9,770 nt of DNA. Origin: JBBRCX01 sp038204465. Lineage in GTDB: Bacteria; Planctomycetota; Phycisphaerae; Tepidisphaerales; Tepidisphaeraceae. A model generated the notes under the pieces. It was not told the origin of the DNA, searched no databases, and saw nothing but the letters and a program-made list of their open reading frames with translations. Of this stretch, positions 1 to 5,724 are shown in pieces. The stretch's first letter is position 1. Each line of letters starts with the position of its first letter. The stretch lies in NCBI GenBank assembly GCA_038204465.1, contig JBBRCX010000138.1:1-9770 (forward strand), written 5' to 3'. Both the position numbers and the translations under genes were made by a program.

Positions 1-305
1 GAGATCTTCTCGGCCTTGACGCGCGGCGGCCGGGCATCGCCCTCCTGGGTAGCCGGCGCCATCCTGCCTTCGAGCGTCACCCGCTTGCCTTCGAGTTCCT
101 TCGCGTCGTCCTCGACGTTGGAAATGTCGACGTCCATGCCGCCTGACGCCCCTTCGCCCACGAGCGTCCAATGCGCGCCGCCGGCGTCGTTGAGATGCCG
201 GAGTGTCCCCGTGAAACTCTGCGGCTGCGTGCTGGGCGCAGTCTCTGCGGCGCGAGAGAAGGAGATGAGCAAGAGGACGGCAACCAGAGTGGTGGCAATG
301 CGCAT
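1..305 (-). CDS. Small secreted protein, 3' end beyond the window
   Basis: The reading frame starts at the ATG at 305-303 and stays open for 101 codons to the window edge, so the C-terminus is missing. AAAGGA (312-317 on the complement) lies about 6 nt upstream of the ATG as a ribosome-binding site. The first 20 or so residues (MRIATTLVAVLLLISFSRAA) are a typical Sec signal peptide: a positive N-terminus, a hydrophobic core and a small-residue cleavage region. The rest is hydrophilic, with a repeated beta-type pattern (FTGTLRHLNDAGGAHWTLVG, then LEGKRVTLEGRM near residues 75-86). The pattern resembles small periplasmic OB-fold-like proteins in which a 'compound/exchange' strand is followed by 'GKRVTLEG', but I do not recognise the family. 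It is probably periplasmic or exported. It lies downstream of the oxidoreductase gene ending at 521 but is separated from it by 215 nt holding two palindromes, so it is likely a separate transcript. Confidence 0.72.
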   Translation of the reverse strand, partial: MRIATTLVAVLLLISFSRAAETAPSTQPQSFTGTLRHLNDAGGAHWTLVGEGASGGMDVDISNVEDDAKELEGKRVTLEGRMAPATQEGDARPPRVKAEKI

Positions 306-370
306 GACGGATCCTTTCAGATGAGTGTGCGCGACGGGCAACAACTTTGGAAGGAATTTGCTAAACATCA

Positions 371-398
371 GGGCGGGTTTGAAACCCGCCCCTACGCG
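371..398. repeat. Dispersed palindromic repeat, copy 1
   Basis: The core at 371-391 is a perfect inverted repeat with arms GGGCGGGTTT and AAACCCGCCC around one G, followed by CTACGCG. The 28 bases are identical to copy 2, 47 bp away, and the core plus CTA recurs at 5483-5506. Transcribed, it would form a 10-bp hairpin without a U-run, so it resembles a REP-like or MITE-like intergenic element more than a terminator. Confidence 0.85.
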
Positions 399-417
399 CC
401 ATCTCGCGAGAATCCCA

Positions 418-445
418 GGGCGGGTTTGAAACCCGCCCCTACGCG
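418..445. repeat. Dispersed palindromic repeat, copy 2
   Basis: This is identical over 28 bases to copy 1 (same arms, same CTACGCG tail). The two copies are in the same orientation with a 19-bp spacer. Both are preceded by CA and followed within 25 bases by related GAGAAATCC or GAGAATCC text, so a longer unit may have been duplicated in tandem. Confidence 0.85.
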
Positions 446-520
446 AGAAATCCAGTGCCATATCGTCCACCGGTTTAGCCGTCGCGCCCACGCGACGTGG
501 TTGCGCGCCTTCCCAGCACC

Positions 521-1525
521 TCAGCGAAGCTCCGCCAGGCTGACTCGTCGTTTCTCTTTCGCGCTCTGAATCGCCGCGAAGACCATCGCGACGGACTTGA
601 GATTGTCAGCAGCATTGCACTCGGGCTGCCGATCCTCCCGGATCGCCGACGCGAACTCCGCGAGGATCGCCTGCGGTCCGTCCGGCACCGGCGGCGCCGC
701 GATTTCTTCACGCACGGGCGTCTCGGTGCGGTACGTGTGGGCGTACGTGATCCGCTCGTTCTCCCAGGAGATGCTCCCCTTCGGGCCTTCGATGTGCCAG
801 TCACCATTCCAGCCGGTCATCTGCCCGACCGCGCAGCCTACCGAGACATGGGTCGCCCAGAGATTGTCGGGAAACTCAAAGACGATCGAATGGGCGGCGT
901 CGCCCTTGTGCCAGCCCCACGGATGGTTCCAGGTGATCGCCTGCACCGCCACCGGATCGGTCCCCAGCACGTAGCGCATCATGTCAAAATGGTGCACCAT
1001 CATGTCATTGATCAGCATGTACGGCTGCGTGACGTAGTGCGAATCCGGAATGTCCGCCCAGTTCATGTAGAAGCGGATGTCGAGCTGGCCCGGCTTGCCG
1101 ATCTTCCCATCGGCGAGCAGCTTGCGGGTCGCGCGCGGCTGGGCGCCGAAGCGGTAATTCTGCGTGATCATGTGCCGCACGCCCGCCTTCTGCCCCGCCG
1201 CCACCACCTTGCGCGCCGTCGCGAAGCTGTCGCTCAGCGGCTTCTCCTGCAGCACGTGCAGGACATGGCCGAACGCCTTCTCGGCAATCTGGTGATGCAC
1301 CGCCGGGGGCGTCACGTCGAGCACGAAGTCCGCCTTCACCTTTCCGATTGCTTCATCGAGAGACGGGAAGATGCTCTCGGCCGCCACTCCCTTCTGCACC
1401 GCGCGGGCGCGATTGGCCTCGACGGGCTCGACGAAGCCGACCAGTTGGCAGTCGTTCTGCTGCTTCGCCTGTTCGATCCAGAACAACCCGCGCCCGCCCA
1501 GGCCGGTCAGAATGCCTCTGTACAA
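521..1525 (-). CDS. Gfo/Idh/MocA family oxidoreductase (334 aa)
   Basis: This is a predicted NAD(P)-dependent dehydrogenase of the Gfo/Idh/MocA family, which acts on sugars, polyols and related compounds in the cytoplasm; the substrate cannot be read from the sequence. The N-terminal Rossmann fold starts YRGILTGLGGRG (residues 2-13). The family EKP motif is at about 94-96, with the lysine as the usual catalytic base. INDMMVHHFDMMRYVLG (172-188) corresponds to the substrate-site helix with its conserved D and H residues. The TTG at 1525-1523 is chosen because AGGAG (1532-1536 on the complement) lies 6 nt upstream; the frame stays open to another TTG at 1591, but the added 22 residues do not look like the family and run into a degenerate palindrome. 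The length is typical. The gene is divergent from a second family member starting at 1712. The stop is TGA at 523-521. The family assignment is firm and the specificity unknown. Confidence 0.92.
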   Translation of the reverse strand: MYRGILTGLGGRGLFWIEQAKQQNDCQLVGFVEPVEANRARAVQKGVAAESIFPSLDEAIGKVKADFVLDVTPPAVHHQIAEKAFGHVLHVLQEKPLSDSFATARKVVAAGQKAGVRHMITQNYRFGAQPRATRKLLADGKIGKPGQLDIRFYMNWADIPDSHYVTQPYMLINDMMVHHFDMMRYVLGTDPVAVQAITWNHPWGWHKGDAAHSIVFEFPDNLWATHVSVGCAVGQMTGWNGDWHIEGPKGSISWENERITYAHTYRTETPVREEIAAPPVPDGPQAILAEFASAIREDRQPECNAADNLKSVAMVFAAIQSAKEKRRVSLAELR

Positions 1526-1711
1526 AGTTCGCTCCTGCTCGAGTTCCCGATGAAAACCGTGGAAATCTAACCATTCCCCGCGCGGGTGCAAAGCCCGCCC
1601 GCTTGACGCACGGCGAAGATTGATGGATGGTTTCCCGCTTTCACGCCCGCCGGGCGATGCGCCCGGGTGGTTGGGCGATGCGTTGCAGTTCGTTCAAGCA
1701 AGGGACCTTTC
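1526..1711. promoter_or_regulatory. Divergent intergenic region between two oxidoreductase genes
   Basis: The 186 nt must hold the promoters of both divergent oxidoreductase genes. Visible structure: the Shine-Dalgarno sequences of both genes (1532-1536 complement; 1701-1705), a degenerate relative of the dispersed palindrome at 1580-1602 (core GCGGGTGCAAAGCCCGC), a perfect 7-bp hairpin CCGGGCG-atg-CGCCCGG at 1650-1666, and a 10-bp direct repeat GGGCGATGCG at 1652-1661 and 1673-1682. I could not pick convincing -35/-10 pairs. The direct repeat is a possible operator, but this is speculative. Confidence 0.4.
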
Positions 1712-2710
1712 ATGAGTAAGGTACGCGTGGCCATCCTCGGCGCCGGCGGGATGGCCGGTTCACATGCCCTGCGCTTCAAGGCGCGCAAGGACGTCGAGAT
1801 CGTCGGGCTCTGCGACGTCAAGACCGACATCGTCAACACCTTCGTCGAGAAGCACCTGAAGGACTACAAGCCCAAACCGCAGGTCTTTACCGACCCGGTC
1901 GAGATGTATCAACGATCGAAACCCGATGCGGTGGCGATCATCACGCCCCACACCATGCACTTCGACCATGGCATGCAGGCCCTGGATGCCGGGCTTCACG
2001 TGCTGATGGAAAAACCGATGGTCACCAGCGCCGAGCAGGCGCACGAGCTGGCGGCGAAGGTGAAGCAGAGCGGCAAGGTCTTCACCATCGGCTACAACAC
2101 GCCCTGCACGCCCGCGATGTATTTCACGCGCGAGGCCGTCCGCAGCAAAAAGTACGGGAAGCTCGAGCTGGTGAACGGCTACCTTTCACAGAACTGGCTG
2201 AAGTTCACCACCGGGATGTGGCGGCAGAACCCCAAGCTCTCCGGCGGAGGCCAGGCCTATGACAGCGGGGCCCATCTGCTCAACAGCCTGTGCTGGTCGG
2301 TCGAGGCGAATGTCGCGGAGGTCTTCGCGTTCATCGACAACCACGGCACGCCCGTCGACATCAACTCGCTCATCAGCGTGAAGTTCGACAGCGGCGTGAT
2401 GGCGGGGATCGTCGTCAGCGGCAACTGCGCCACCGACGGCGCCGACATGCACTTCATCTTCGAGAATGGCCGGATCGACGTGGACGGCTGGTCAGGCAGC
2501 TGGATCAAGGTGTTCGACGGCAACCAGCCGGTGAGCGACCTGAAGCTGCCGGGCGAAGCCCAGACCCCCAATGACAACTTCATCGACGCCATCAAGGGCA
2601 AGGCCAAACCGCGCACCAGCCCCCAGAACGGAATCGTGCAGAGCGAATTGATGGACGCGATTTACGAATCAGCCCGCACCGGCCGCCCCGCCAAGCCGAA
2701 ACGCCGGTAG
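1712..2710 (+). CDS. Gfo/Idh/MocA family oxidoreductase (332 aa)
   Basis: This is a second predicted NAD(P)-dependent dehydrogenase of the Gfo/Idh/MocA family. The start ATG at 1712 has AGGGA at 1701-1705, 6 nt upstream, and gives the usual family N-terminus MSKVRVAILGAGGMAG with the GxGGMAG dinucleotide-binding loop at residues 10-16. PHTMHFDHGMQALDAGLHVLMEKP leads to the EKP motif at 100-102. SGGGQAYDSGAHLLNSLCW (177-195) carries the conserved D184 and H188 of the substrate site. The remaining C-terminal part is the beta-sheet domain expected for the family. The frame stays open further upstream to 1667, but those 15 residues are not family-like and lack a better ribosome site. It is divergent from the minus-strand family member; the two are only distantly alike, so they are not a recent duplication. 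The natural substrate is unknown; such genes often occur in sugar or inositol-type catabolic clusters. Confidence 0.93.
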   Translation: MSKVRVAILGAGGMAGSHALRFKARKDVEIVGLCDVKTDIVNTFVEKHLKDYKPKPQVFTDPVEMYQRSKPDAVAIITPHTMHFDHGMQALDAGLHVLMEKPMVTSAEQAHELAAKVKQSGKVFTIGYNTPCTPAMYFTREAVRSKKYGKLELVNGYLSQNWLKFTTGMWRQNPKLSGGGQAYDSGAHLLNSLCWSVEANVAEVFAFIDNHGTPVDINSLISVKFDSGVMAGIVVSGNCATDGADMHFIFENGRIDVDGWSGSWIKVFDGNQPVSDLKLPGEAQTPNDNFIDAIKGKAKPRTSPQNGIVQSELMDAIYESARTGRPAKPKRR

Positions 2711-2754
2711 CATTCAACACGCGCGGAGACAAAACTGTTTGCGGCCGTTTGTAG

Positions 2755-2773
2755 CACGGGCGTCTCGCCCGTG
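2755..2773. repeat. GC-rich palindrome, possible shared terminator
   Basis: CACGGGCG-tct-CGCCCGTG forms a perfect 8-bp stem with a 3-nt loop, between convergent genes. No U-run follows on either strand, so intrinsic termination is doubtful. It looks like a second kind of intergenic palindromic repeat, but no second copy is present in this window to prove that. Confidence 0.55.
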
Positions 2774-2863
2774 AGCAATTCGAATTCTTCGTCGCTACCG
2801 GCGGGAGAGCCGCGTGGTGCGTTCGCGCTGACACACCTGTGCCGCTTGAACGCTCATGACGCC

Positions 2864-2890
2864 GGCACACGCGGCACACGCGGCACGCGC
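2864..2890. repeat. Three 9-bp tandem units
   Basis: GGCACACGC is repeated twice exactly (2864-2872, 2873-2881) and a third time with one change, GGCACGCGC (2882-2890). It lies just beyond the stop codon of the M48 protease gene. Confidence 0.7.
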
Positions 2891-2898
2891 GGTAATTC

Positions 2899-3864
2899 TT
2901 AGAACTTCACGTTCTTCTGGAAGCGGTCTTTCAGCGTTGCGCCGCCGACCACCGCCGAGCCGTTGGCGATCTGGTCCTGCACCCGCGTGATGCGCTCCGC
3001 GATCCCGGGGTGCGTGCTCATCACGCCGCCCTGCGCGCTGGCGGACTGCTGCAGCCGCTGCAGGAAGCGCAGGTAGCCCTCGGGATCATACCCGGCGACC
3101 GTCAGCAGCTTCACCGCGTCTTCGTCGGCCTTGAGTTCCTGGCCCTTGCTGTAACCCTTCTTGATGATCAGATCGACGCCGGCATTGGCCACATTGCGGA
3201 ACTGGGCGACTTTCTGATCGGCAGTGCTGGCGACGCTCAGTCCCGCGCTCAGGACGTTCGATTGCTTCACCGCGTTGAAGCCGTCGTGGTTGACCACGTG
3301 GGCGATCTCGTGCGCCAGCACGCCCGCAAGCTCCGACTCATCCTGCATTTTCTGCATCGCGCCGCGGGTCACCAGCACGTACCCGTTCGGGCCCGAAAAG
3401 GCGTTCACCTCATTGCTGTTCAACACGCCGAAGACGAAATGCCCATCGGGCCGCGCGGAAGAGTCGGCCAGCGTGAGCCCGACCAGGCGGACATAAAGCG
3501 CCAGCGTATCGTTGTTGACCAGGCCATACTGGCTGGTGAGGGTGACGGCGACCGCCTGTCCCATCTCGTCTTCCGTCTGATCGTCCATCGCCAGCGCCTT
3601 GCCAAGACCCGCCACCGCAGAAGCCTGCTGCAGGTTCTTGTCGCCGCTGGCGGACATCGCTCCCATAAGCCCCGAGTTATTCTGTGACGACGCCGTCTGC
3701 CCGCTTCCGCGATTCATGTTGCCCAGCGTGTTGCCGATGCCGGTGGAGAGGGTGTCGCCGCTGCAGCCCCCCATGTTCAACGGCACGAGCGACAACACCA
3801 GCAGCGCCGCCGCAACGGAACCAGTGAAGCAACCTGTCTTCGATAACATGATTGAGTTCAGCAT
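2899..3864 (-). CDS. M48-family zinc metalloprotease, lipoprotein (321 aa)
   Basis: This is a predicted membrane-anchored zinc endopeptidase of the M48 family, in the group with the E. coli periplasmic proteases LoiP and BepA, which act in envelope protein quality control. The ATG at 3864 is preceded, 6 nt away, by a strong GAGGAGG (3871-3877 complement). Residues 1-34 are a hydrophobic signal ending LNMGGC, a plausible though non-ideal lipobox with Cys34 as the lipidated residue. A low-complexity Gly/Ser/Asn linker follows (about 35-75). The catalytic motif HEIAH is at 185-189, and the third zinc ligand is likely E243 in QELKAD. MSTHPGIAERI (282-292) is the conserved STHP segment near the C-terminus. 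All key residues are present. It lies 46 nt downstream of the SH3b gene in the same direction, so the two are probably one transcript. The stop is TAA at 2901-2899. Confidence 0.93.
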   Translation of the reverse strand: MLNSIMLSKTGCFTGSVAAALLVLSLVPLNMGGCSGDTLSTGIGNTLGNMNRGSGQTASSQNNSGLMGAMSASGDKNLQQASAVAGLGKALAMDDQTEDEMGQAVAVTLTSQYGLVNNDTLALYVRLVGLTLADSSARPDGHFVFGVLNSNEVNAFSGPNGYVLVTRGAMQKMQDESELAGVLAHEIAHVVNHDGFNAVKQSNVLSAGLSVASTADQKVAQFRNVANAGVDLIIKKGYSKGQELKADEDAVKLLTVAGYDPEGYLRFLQRLQQSASAQGGVMSTHPGIAERITRVQDQIANGSAVVGGATLKDRFQKNVKF

Positions 3865-3910
3865 TGCACGCCTCCTCTTTCGATTCGCGCCCCCCGCCGA
3901 TCCGTGACTC

Positions 3911-4432
3911 CTATTGCGGCTTGTCAGGACCGACCTTCCCTTCCTTGGTGAACTTCGCCCACGGCCCGCTAACATCCTGCCTGCTCTGGGCGAGCAATTT
4001 GTCCGCGTCGGCGGTATGAAGTCCCTTCCCTCGGGCATACTGCGTCGCGTATGGCCCGAGTCCCTTGGCCGCCTCGGCGCCGCTGGCGGCAGAAGCCTCG
4101 GGACCGCCAAGAAGCGCGCTGGCTGCGTTGTTGAGACCTGTCGCGCCGGCCGCGGAGGCGTCCGCGACCGATCCCTCGAAGACGAAGCCCTCCTGCCCCC
4201 CCGGTGTTCGCACCTTCAAAAACTTCCCTTCGCGGCCAAGCACTTCCAGAGCCGCGCCCTTCCGCACGACGGCTACCGTCGGCGCACCCGTCAGCCGCGT
4301 CTGGCGCACGTCGAGCGATCCGACGTTGACTACCACCCGCGACTCCCCCGCACCGATGCCGATCGACGCGGTGGCGCCCAGCACAGCGGCCATGAGCAGC
4401 CGACGGGCCCTCGGCCCAGAGTGCACGGACAT
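3911..4432 (-). CDS. Exported SH3b-domain protein (173 aa)
   Basis: This is a predicted exported or membrane-anchored protein with one bacterial SH3 (SH3b) domain, a fold that commonly binds cell-wall or protein ligands. The ATG at 4432 has AGGAGG (4438-4443 complement) 5 nt upstream. Residues 9-30 (ARRLLMAAVLGATASIGIGAG) are a signal peptide or anchor after a basic N-terminus. The SH3b domain spans about 34-90: VNVGSLDVRQTRLTGAPT, the hydrophobic strands VAVVRKGAALEVLGREGKFLKVRT, and GQEGFVFEGSVA, which matches the usual 'G..GWV...' ending. Residues 90-130 are Ala/Gly-rich, and the charged tail LAQSRQDVSGPWAKFTKEG follows. The M48 protease gene starts 46 nt downstream, which suggests that the pair acts together in the envelope, perhaps with the SH3b protein as a targeting or accessory factor (inference). 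Confidence 0.85.
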   Translation of the reverse strand: MSVHSGPRARRLLMAAVLGATASIGIGAGESRVVVNVGSLDVRQTRLTGAPTVAVVRKGAALEVLGREGKFLKVRTPGGQEGFVFEGSVADASAAGATGLNNAASALLGGPEASAASGAEAAKGLGPYATQYARGKGLHTADADKLLAQSRQDVSGPWAKFTKEGKVGPDKPQ

Positions 4433-4459
4433 GCGAACCTCCTGATTCTGGATGCCGGC

Positions 4460-4489
4460 ATTGTAGCCGAACGCATCAACCGGCCGCAA
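4460..4489 (-). promoter_or_regulatory. Possible sigma70-type promoter for SH3b-M48
   Basis: In the 70-nt gap between the DUF1854 stop and the SH3b start, the minus strand carries TTGCGG (4489-4484) and TACAAT (4465-4460) with an 18-bp spacer. The -10 matches consensus at five of six positions and the -35 at three. Initiation near 4453 would give a leader of about 20 nt containing the AGGAGG. Confidence 0.4.
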
Positions 4490-4502
4490 TACAACCGCCC
4501 CG

Positions 4503-4970
4503 CTACAACAGCACTTCCGCCGCCCGGCGGCTGTGCTCATCCAACTGATTCAGCGGGAGCATCTCATAGACATTTCCGTCCGCGTCTTTCACGCGAAACC
4601 GGCCGTCCGGGAGAAACCGAATGTCCTCCCGCTCCTGCACGCGGAACTCGGCCGCGCCGCGGTCGGTGGTCACCTTCCACTGCTGATACCCAAAGCGCAG
4701 ATCGATCTTCTCGACCTGCGTGATGCGCGGGATGAAGCTCGTGCTGCCAAGCCAATCCTGGATCGCCTCCCGCTGCGCCGCCGGCACCTCGTTCAAATCC
4801 TCGATCAACAGCAGTTCCTTGCCTTCGGCATCGCGAATGCTCACGAACTGGTTCGGCTGCGACCAGGGAAAGGCCCGGCGCACGCGAACGTCGGCGACGT
4901 CGTCCTTGTCCGGGCGCTTCAACACCAGCCGGCCCTGCTCGTCGGTCTGCAGCTCGAATGATTCGCTCAT
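4503..4970 (-). CDS. DUF1854-family protein (155 aa)
   Basis: This is a cytoplasmic protein that I recognise as a DUF1854 family member. Diagnostic segments are VADVRVRRAFPWSQPNQFVS (25-44), IRDAEGKELLLIEDLNEVP (45-63), STSFIPRITQVEKIDLRFGY (76-95), WKVTTDRGAAEFRV (98-111) and the C-terminal DGRFRVKDADGNVYEM (122-137). Its length covers the domain and little more. The start ATG at 4970 is fixed by its overlap with the upstream MOSC stop (ATGA, 4970-4967); the frame stays open upstream but only as Arg-rich antisense-like text. The molecular function is unknown. From memory, DUF1854 genes in other bacteria lie beside an ABC exporter and are annotated as cyanophycin-metabolism-associated. A matching exporter lies 2 kb upstream here, but no cyanophycin gene is visible, so that role should not be transferred. 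Confidence 0.85.
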   Translation of the reverse strand: MSESFELQTDEQGRLVLKRPDKDDVADVRVRRAFPWSQPNQFVSIRDAEGKELLLIEDLNEVPAAQREAIQDWLGSTSFIPRITQVEKIDLRFGYQQWKVTTDRGAAEFRVQEREDIRFLPDGRFRVKDADGNVYEMLPLNQLDEHSRRAAEVLL

Positions 4971-5461
4971 AACTCGCTCGATGTCTTTTCGGATGAGGGT
5001 TCGATCAGACTTTCGCGCAGCACTTCGATCCGATCGCCCGGCCGCACGACGCCTTCCACCAGCACGCAGGCCATCCAGCCGCTGCGCCCGACGATCAAGT
5101 CCGGAAGCTCGGCTGCCCACTTCCTCAGCTGCCGGCAGGGACTACGAACATCGGTGATCTGGATGCGGCATTCGCCGATTTGCAGGCGGTCGCCCGGGAA
5201 GAGCGATTGCAGGTCGATCTCGCGCGTCGTGAAGTTTTCGCCGACGGCGCCGTTCGACAGCTCCACGCCGTTCCCGCGCAGCCACGCGTAGAGCTCCTCG
5301 CTGTAGAGACAGATTGCGCGGTCCGGGCCGCCGTGATATTTGCGGTTCTTCTGCCAGTCGCCTTCGAGGCCGGCGTAGGTGACGCGCGCGGAGTCGACGG
5401 GCAGTTTGGGCATGCCGCCGGGGGAGATGTTGACTTGCGCCAGGATGCCGGTCATATCCAT
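4967..5461 (-). CDS. MOSC-domain protein (164 aa)
   Basis: This is a stand-alone MOSC domain, related to the C-terminal domain of molybdenum cofactor sulfurases and to YiiM-type proteins, which handle molybdopterin cofactors or sulfur transfer. Visible motifs are GLEGDWQ (31-37), KYHGGPDRAICLYS (41-54, the HGGP signature), GAVGENFTT (71-79, the GEN signature) and DVRSPCRQL (104-112) with the conserved Cys109 proposed to carry sulfur. The ATG at 5461 is used; another ATG at 5455 is two codons downstream and neither has a strong Shine-Dalgarno, so the start is uncertain by 2 residues. The stop TGA overlaps the DUF1854 start by 4 nt, indicating translational coupling. Upstream lie the insertion sequence and a palindromic repeat, so the promoter must be in or beyond the element or in the short segment next to the gene. 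The substrate is not predictable. Confidence 0.9.
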   Translation of the reverse strand: MDMTGILAQVNISPGGMPKLPVDSARVTYAGLEGDWQKNRKYHGGPDRAICLYSEELYAWLRGNGVELSNGAVGENFTTREIDLQSLFPGDRLQIGECRIQITDVRSPCRQLRKWAAELPDLIVGRSGWMACVLVEGVVRPGDRIEVLRESLIEPSSEKTSSEL

Positions 5462-5482
5462 TTCTCAGATCTGACAAGAAGA

Positions 5483-5506
5483 GGGCGGGTTTGAAACCCG
5501 CCCCTA
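5483..5506. repeat. Dispersed palindromic repeat, copy 3, at the IS edge
   Basis: The 21-bp core (arms GGGCGGGTTT and AAACCCGCCC) plus CTA is identical to copies 1 and 2. The shared text stops after CTA: copies 1 and 2 continue CGCG, whereas this one runs into the left inverted repeat of the insertion sequence. This suggests that the element inserted at the edge of the repeat. Confidence 0.8.
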
Positions 5507-5508
5507 TC

Positions 5509-5519
5509 CATGAAAGGCT
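5509..5519. repeat. Left inverted repeat of the IS
   Basis: CATGAAAGGCT is the exact reverse complement of the 11 bases at 6954-6964. It lies 2 nt from the end of the palindromic repeat. Confidence 0.7.
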
Positions 5520-5724
5520 TTTTCGATCAACAAAAAAACTCTACCCGGGCGGAACGCTCCGATGGTCTTTTCCTTAAAAGACTCTTCTCTTGTCCGTGGC
5601 ACCGGTCAGGCCCGTCTCGACGGCCATCTATCCATTCGTGCCGGCCGCGCCTCTTGAGCGGGGTCGCACATGATCTCATCCGCTGCGCGTCGGCCCACTT
5701 ACCAAGCAGGCCCGAAGTTCTGGC
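5520..5724 (-). ncRNA. Candidate guide (bridge/seeker) RNA region of the IS
   Basis: This is the non-coding 3' part of the element, about 205 nt. IS1111-group elements are known to encode their target-guiding RNA downstream of the transposase. Visible structure includes a perfect 7-bp hairpin GTCTTTT-CCTT-AAAAGAC (5565-5582). The octamer CTATCCAT at 5628-5635 also spans the left junction of the element at 5504-5511. I cannot fold the RNA or locate its ends; the call rests on position and family knowledge. Confidence 0.4.

Larger units (their letters stand above)
306..520. other. Intergenic region with two palindromic repeats
   Basis: This gap lies between two minus-strand genes. It contains two copies of a 28-bp palindromic repeat (listed separately) and the Shine-Dalgarno of the secreted-protein gene. 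I see no convincing additional gene in it. Confidence 0.6.
2711..2898. other. Gap between convergent genes with palindrome and tandem repeats
   Basis: This region lies between the 3' ends of two convergent genes. It holds a GC-rich hairpin (2755-2773), the symmetric AT-rich word AATTCGAATT (2777-2786) and three 9-base tandem units (2864-2890). I see no gene in it. Confidence 0.6.

Noticed and set aside
371..445. CRISPR-like array of two repeats with a spacer
   Set aside because: There are only two units, each a near-perfect full palindrome with a 19-bp spacer, the same repeat occurs singly at 5483, and no cas genes are present.
497..1570. Long plus-strand frame of 357 codons opposite the oxidoreductase
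   Set aside because: Arg/His/Leu-rich text without a ribosome site or recognisable domain; it is the antisense shadow of a clear Gfo/Idh/MocA gene.
1526..1591. Longer N-terminus for the minus-strand oxidoreductase from the TTG at 1591
   Set aside because: The extra 22 residues do not resemble the family and overlap a degenerate palindrome; the TTG at 1525 has AGGAG at ideal spacing.
2711..2898. tRNA or other RNA gene in the larger gaps
   Set aside because: No cloverleaf or CCA-type ending, and no known RNA motif was recognised in this or the other gaps.
3865..4110. N-terminal extension of the M48 protease to 4110
   Set aside because: The extra 82 residues are antisense-like and overlap the SH3b gene; the ATG at 3864 has a strong GAGGAGG and starts a signal peptide.
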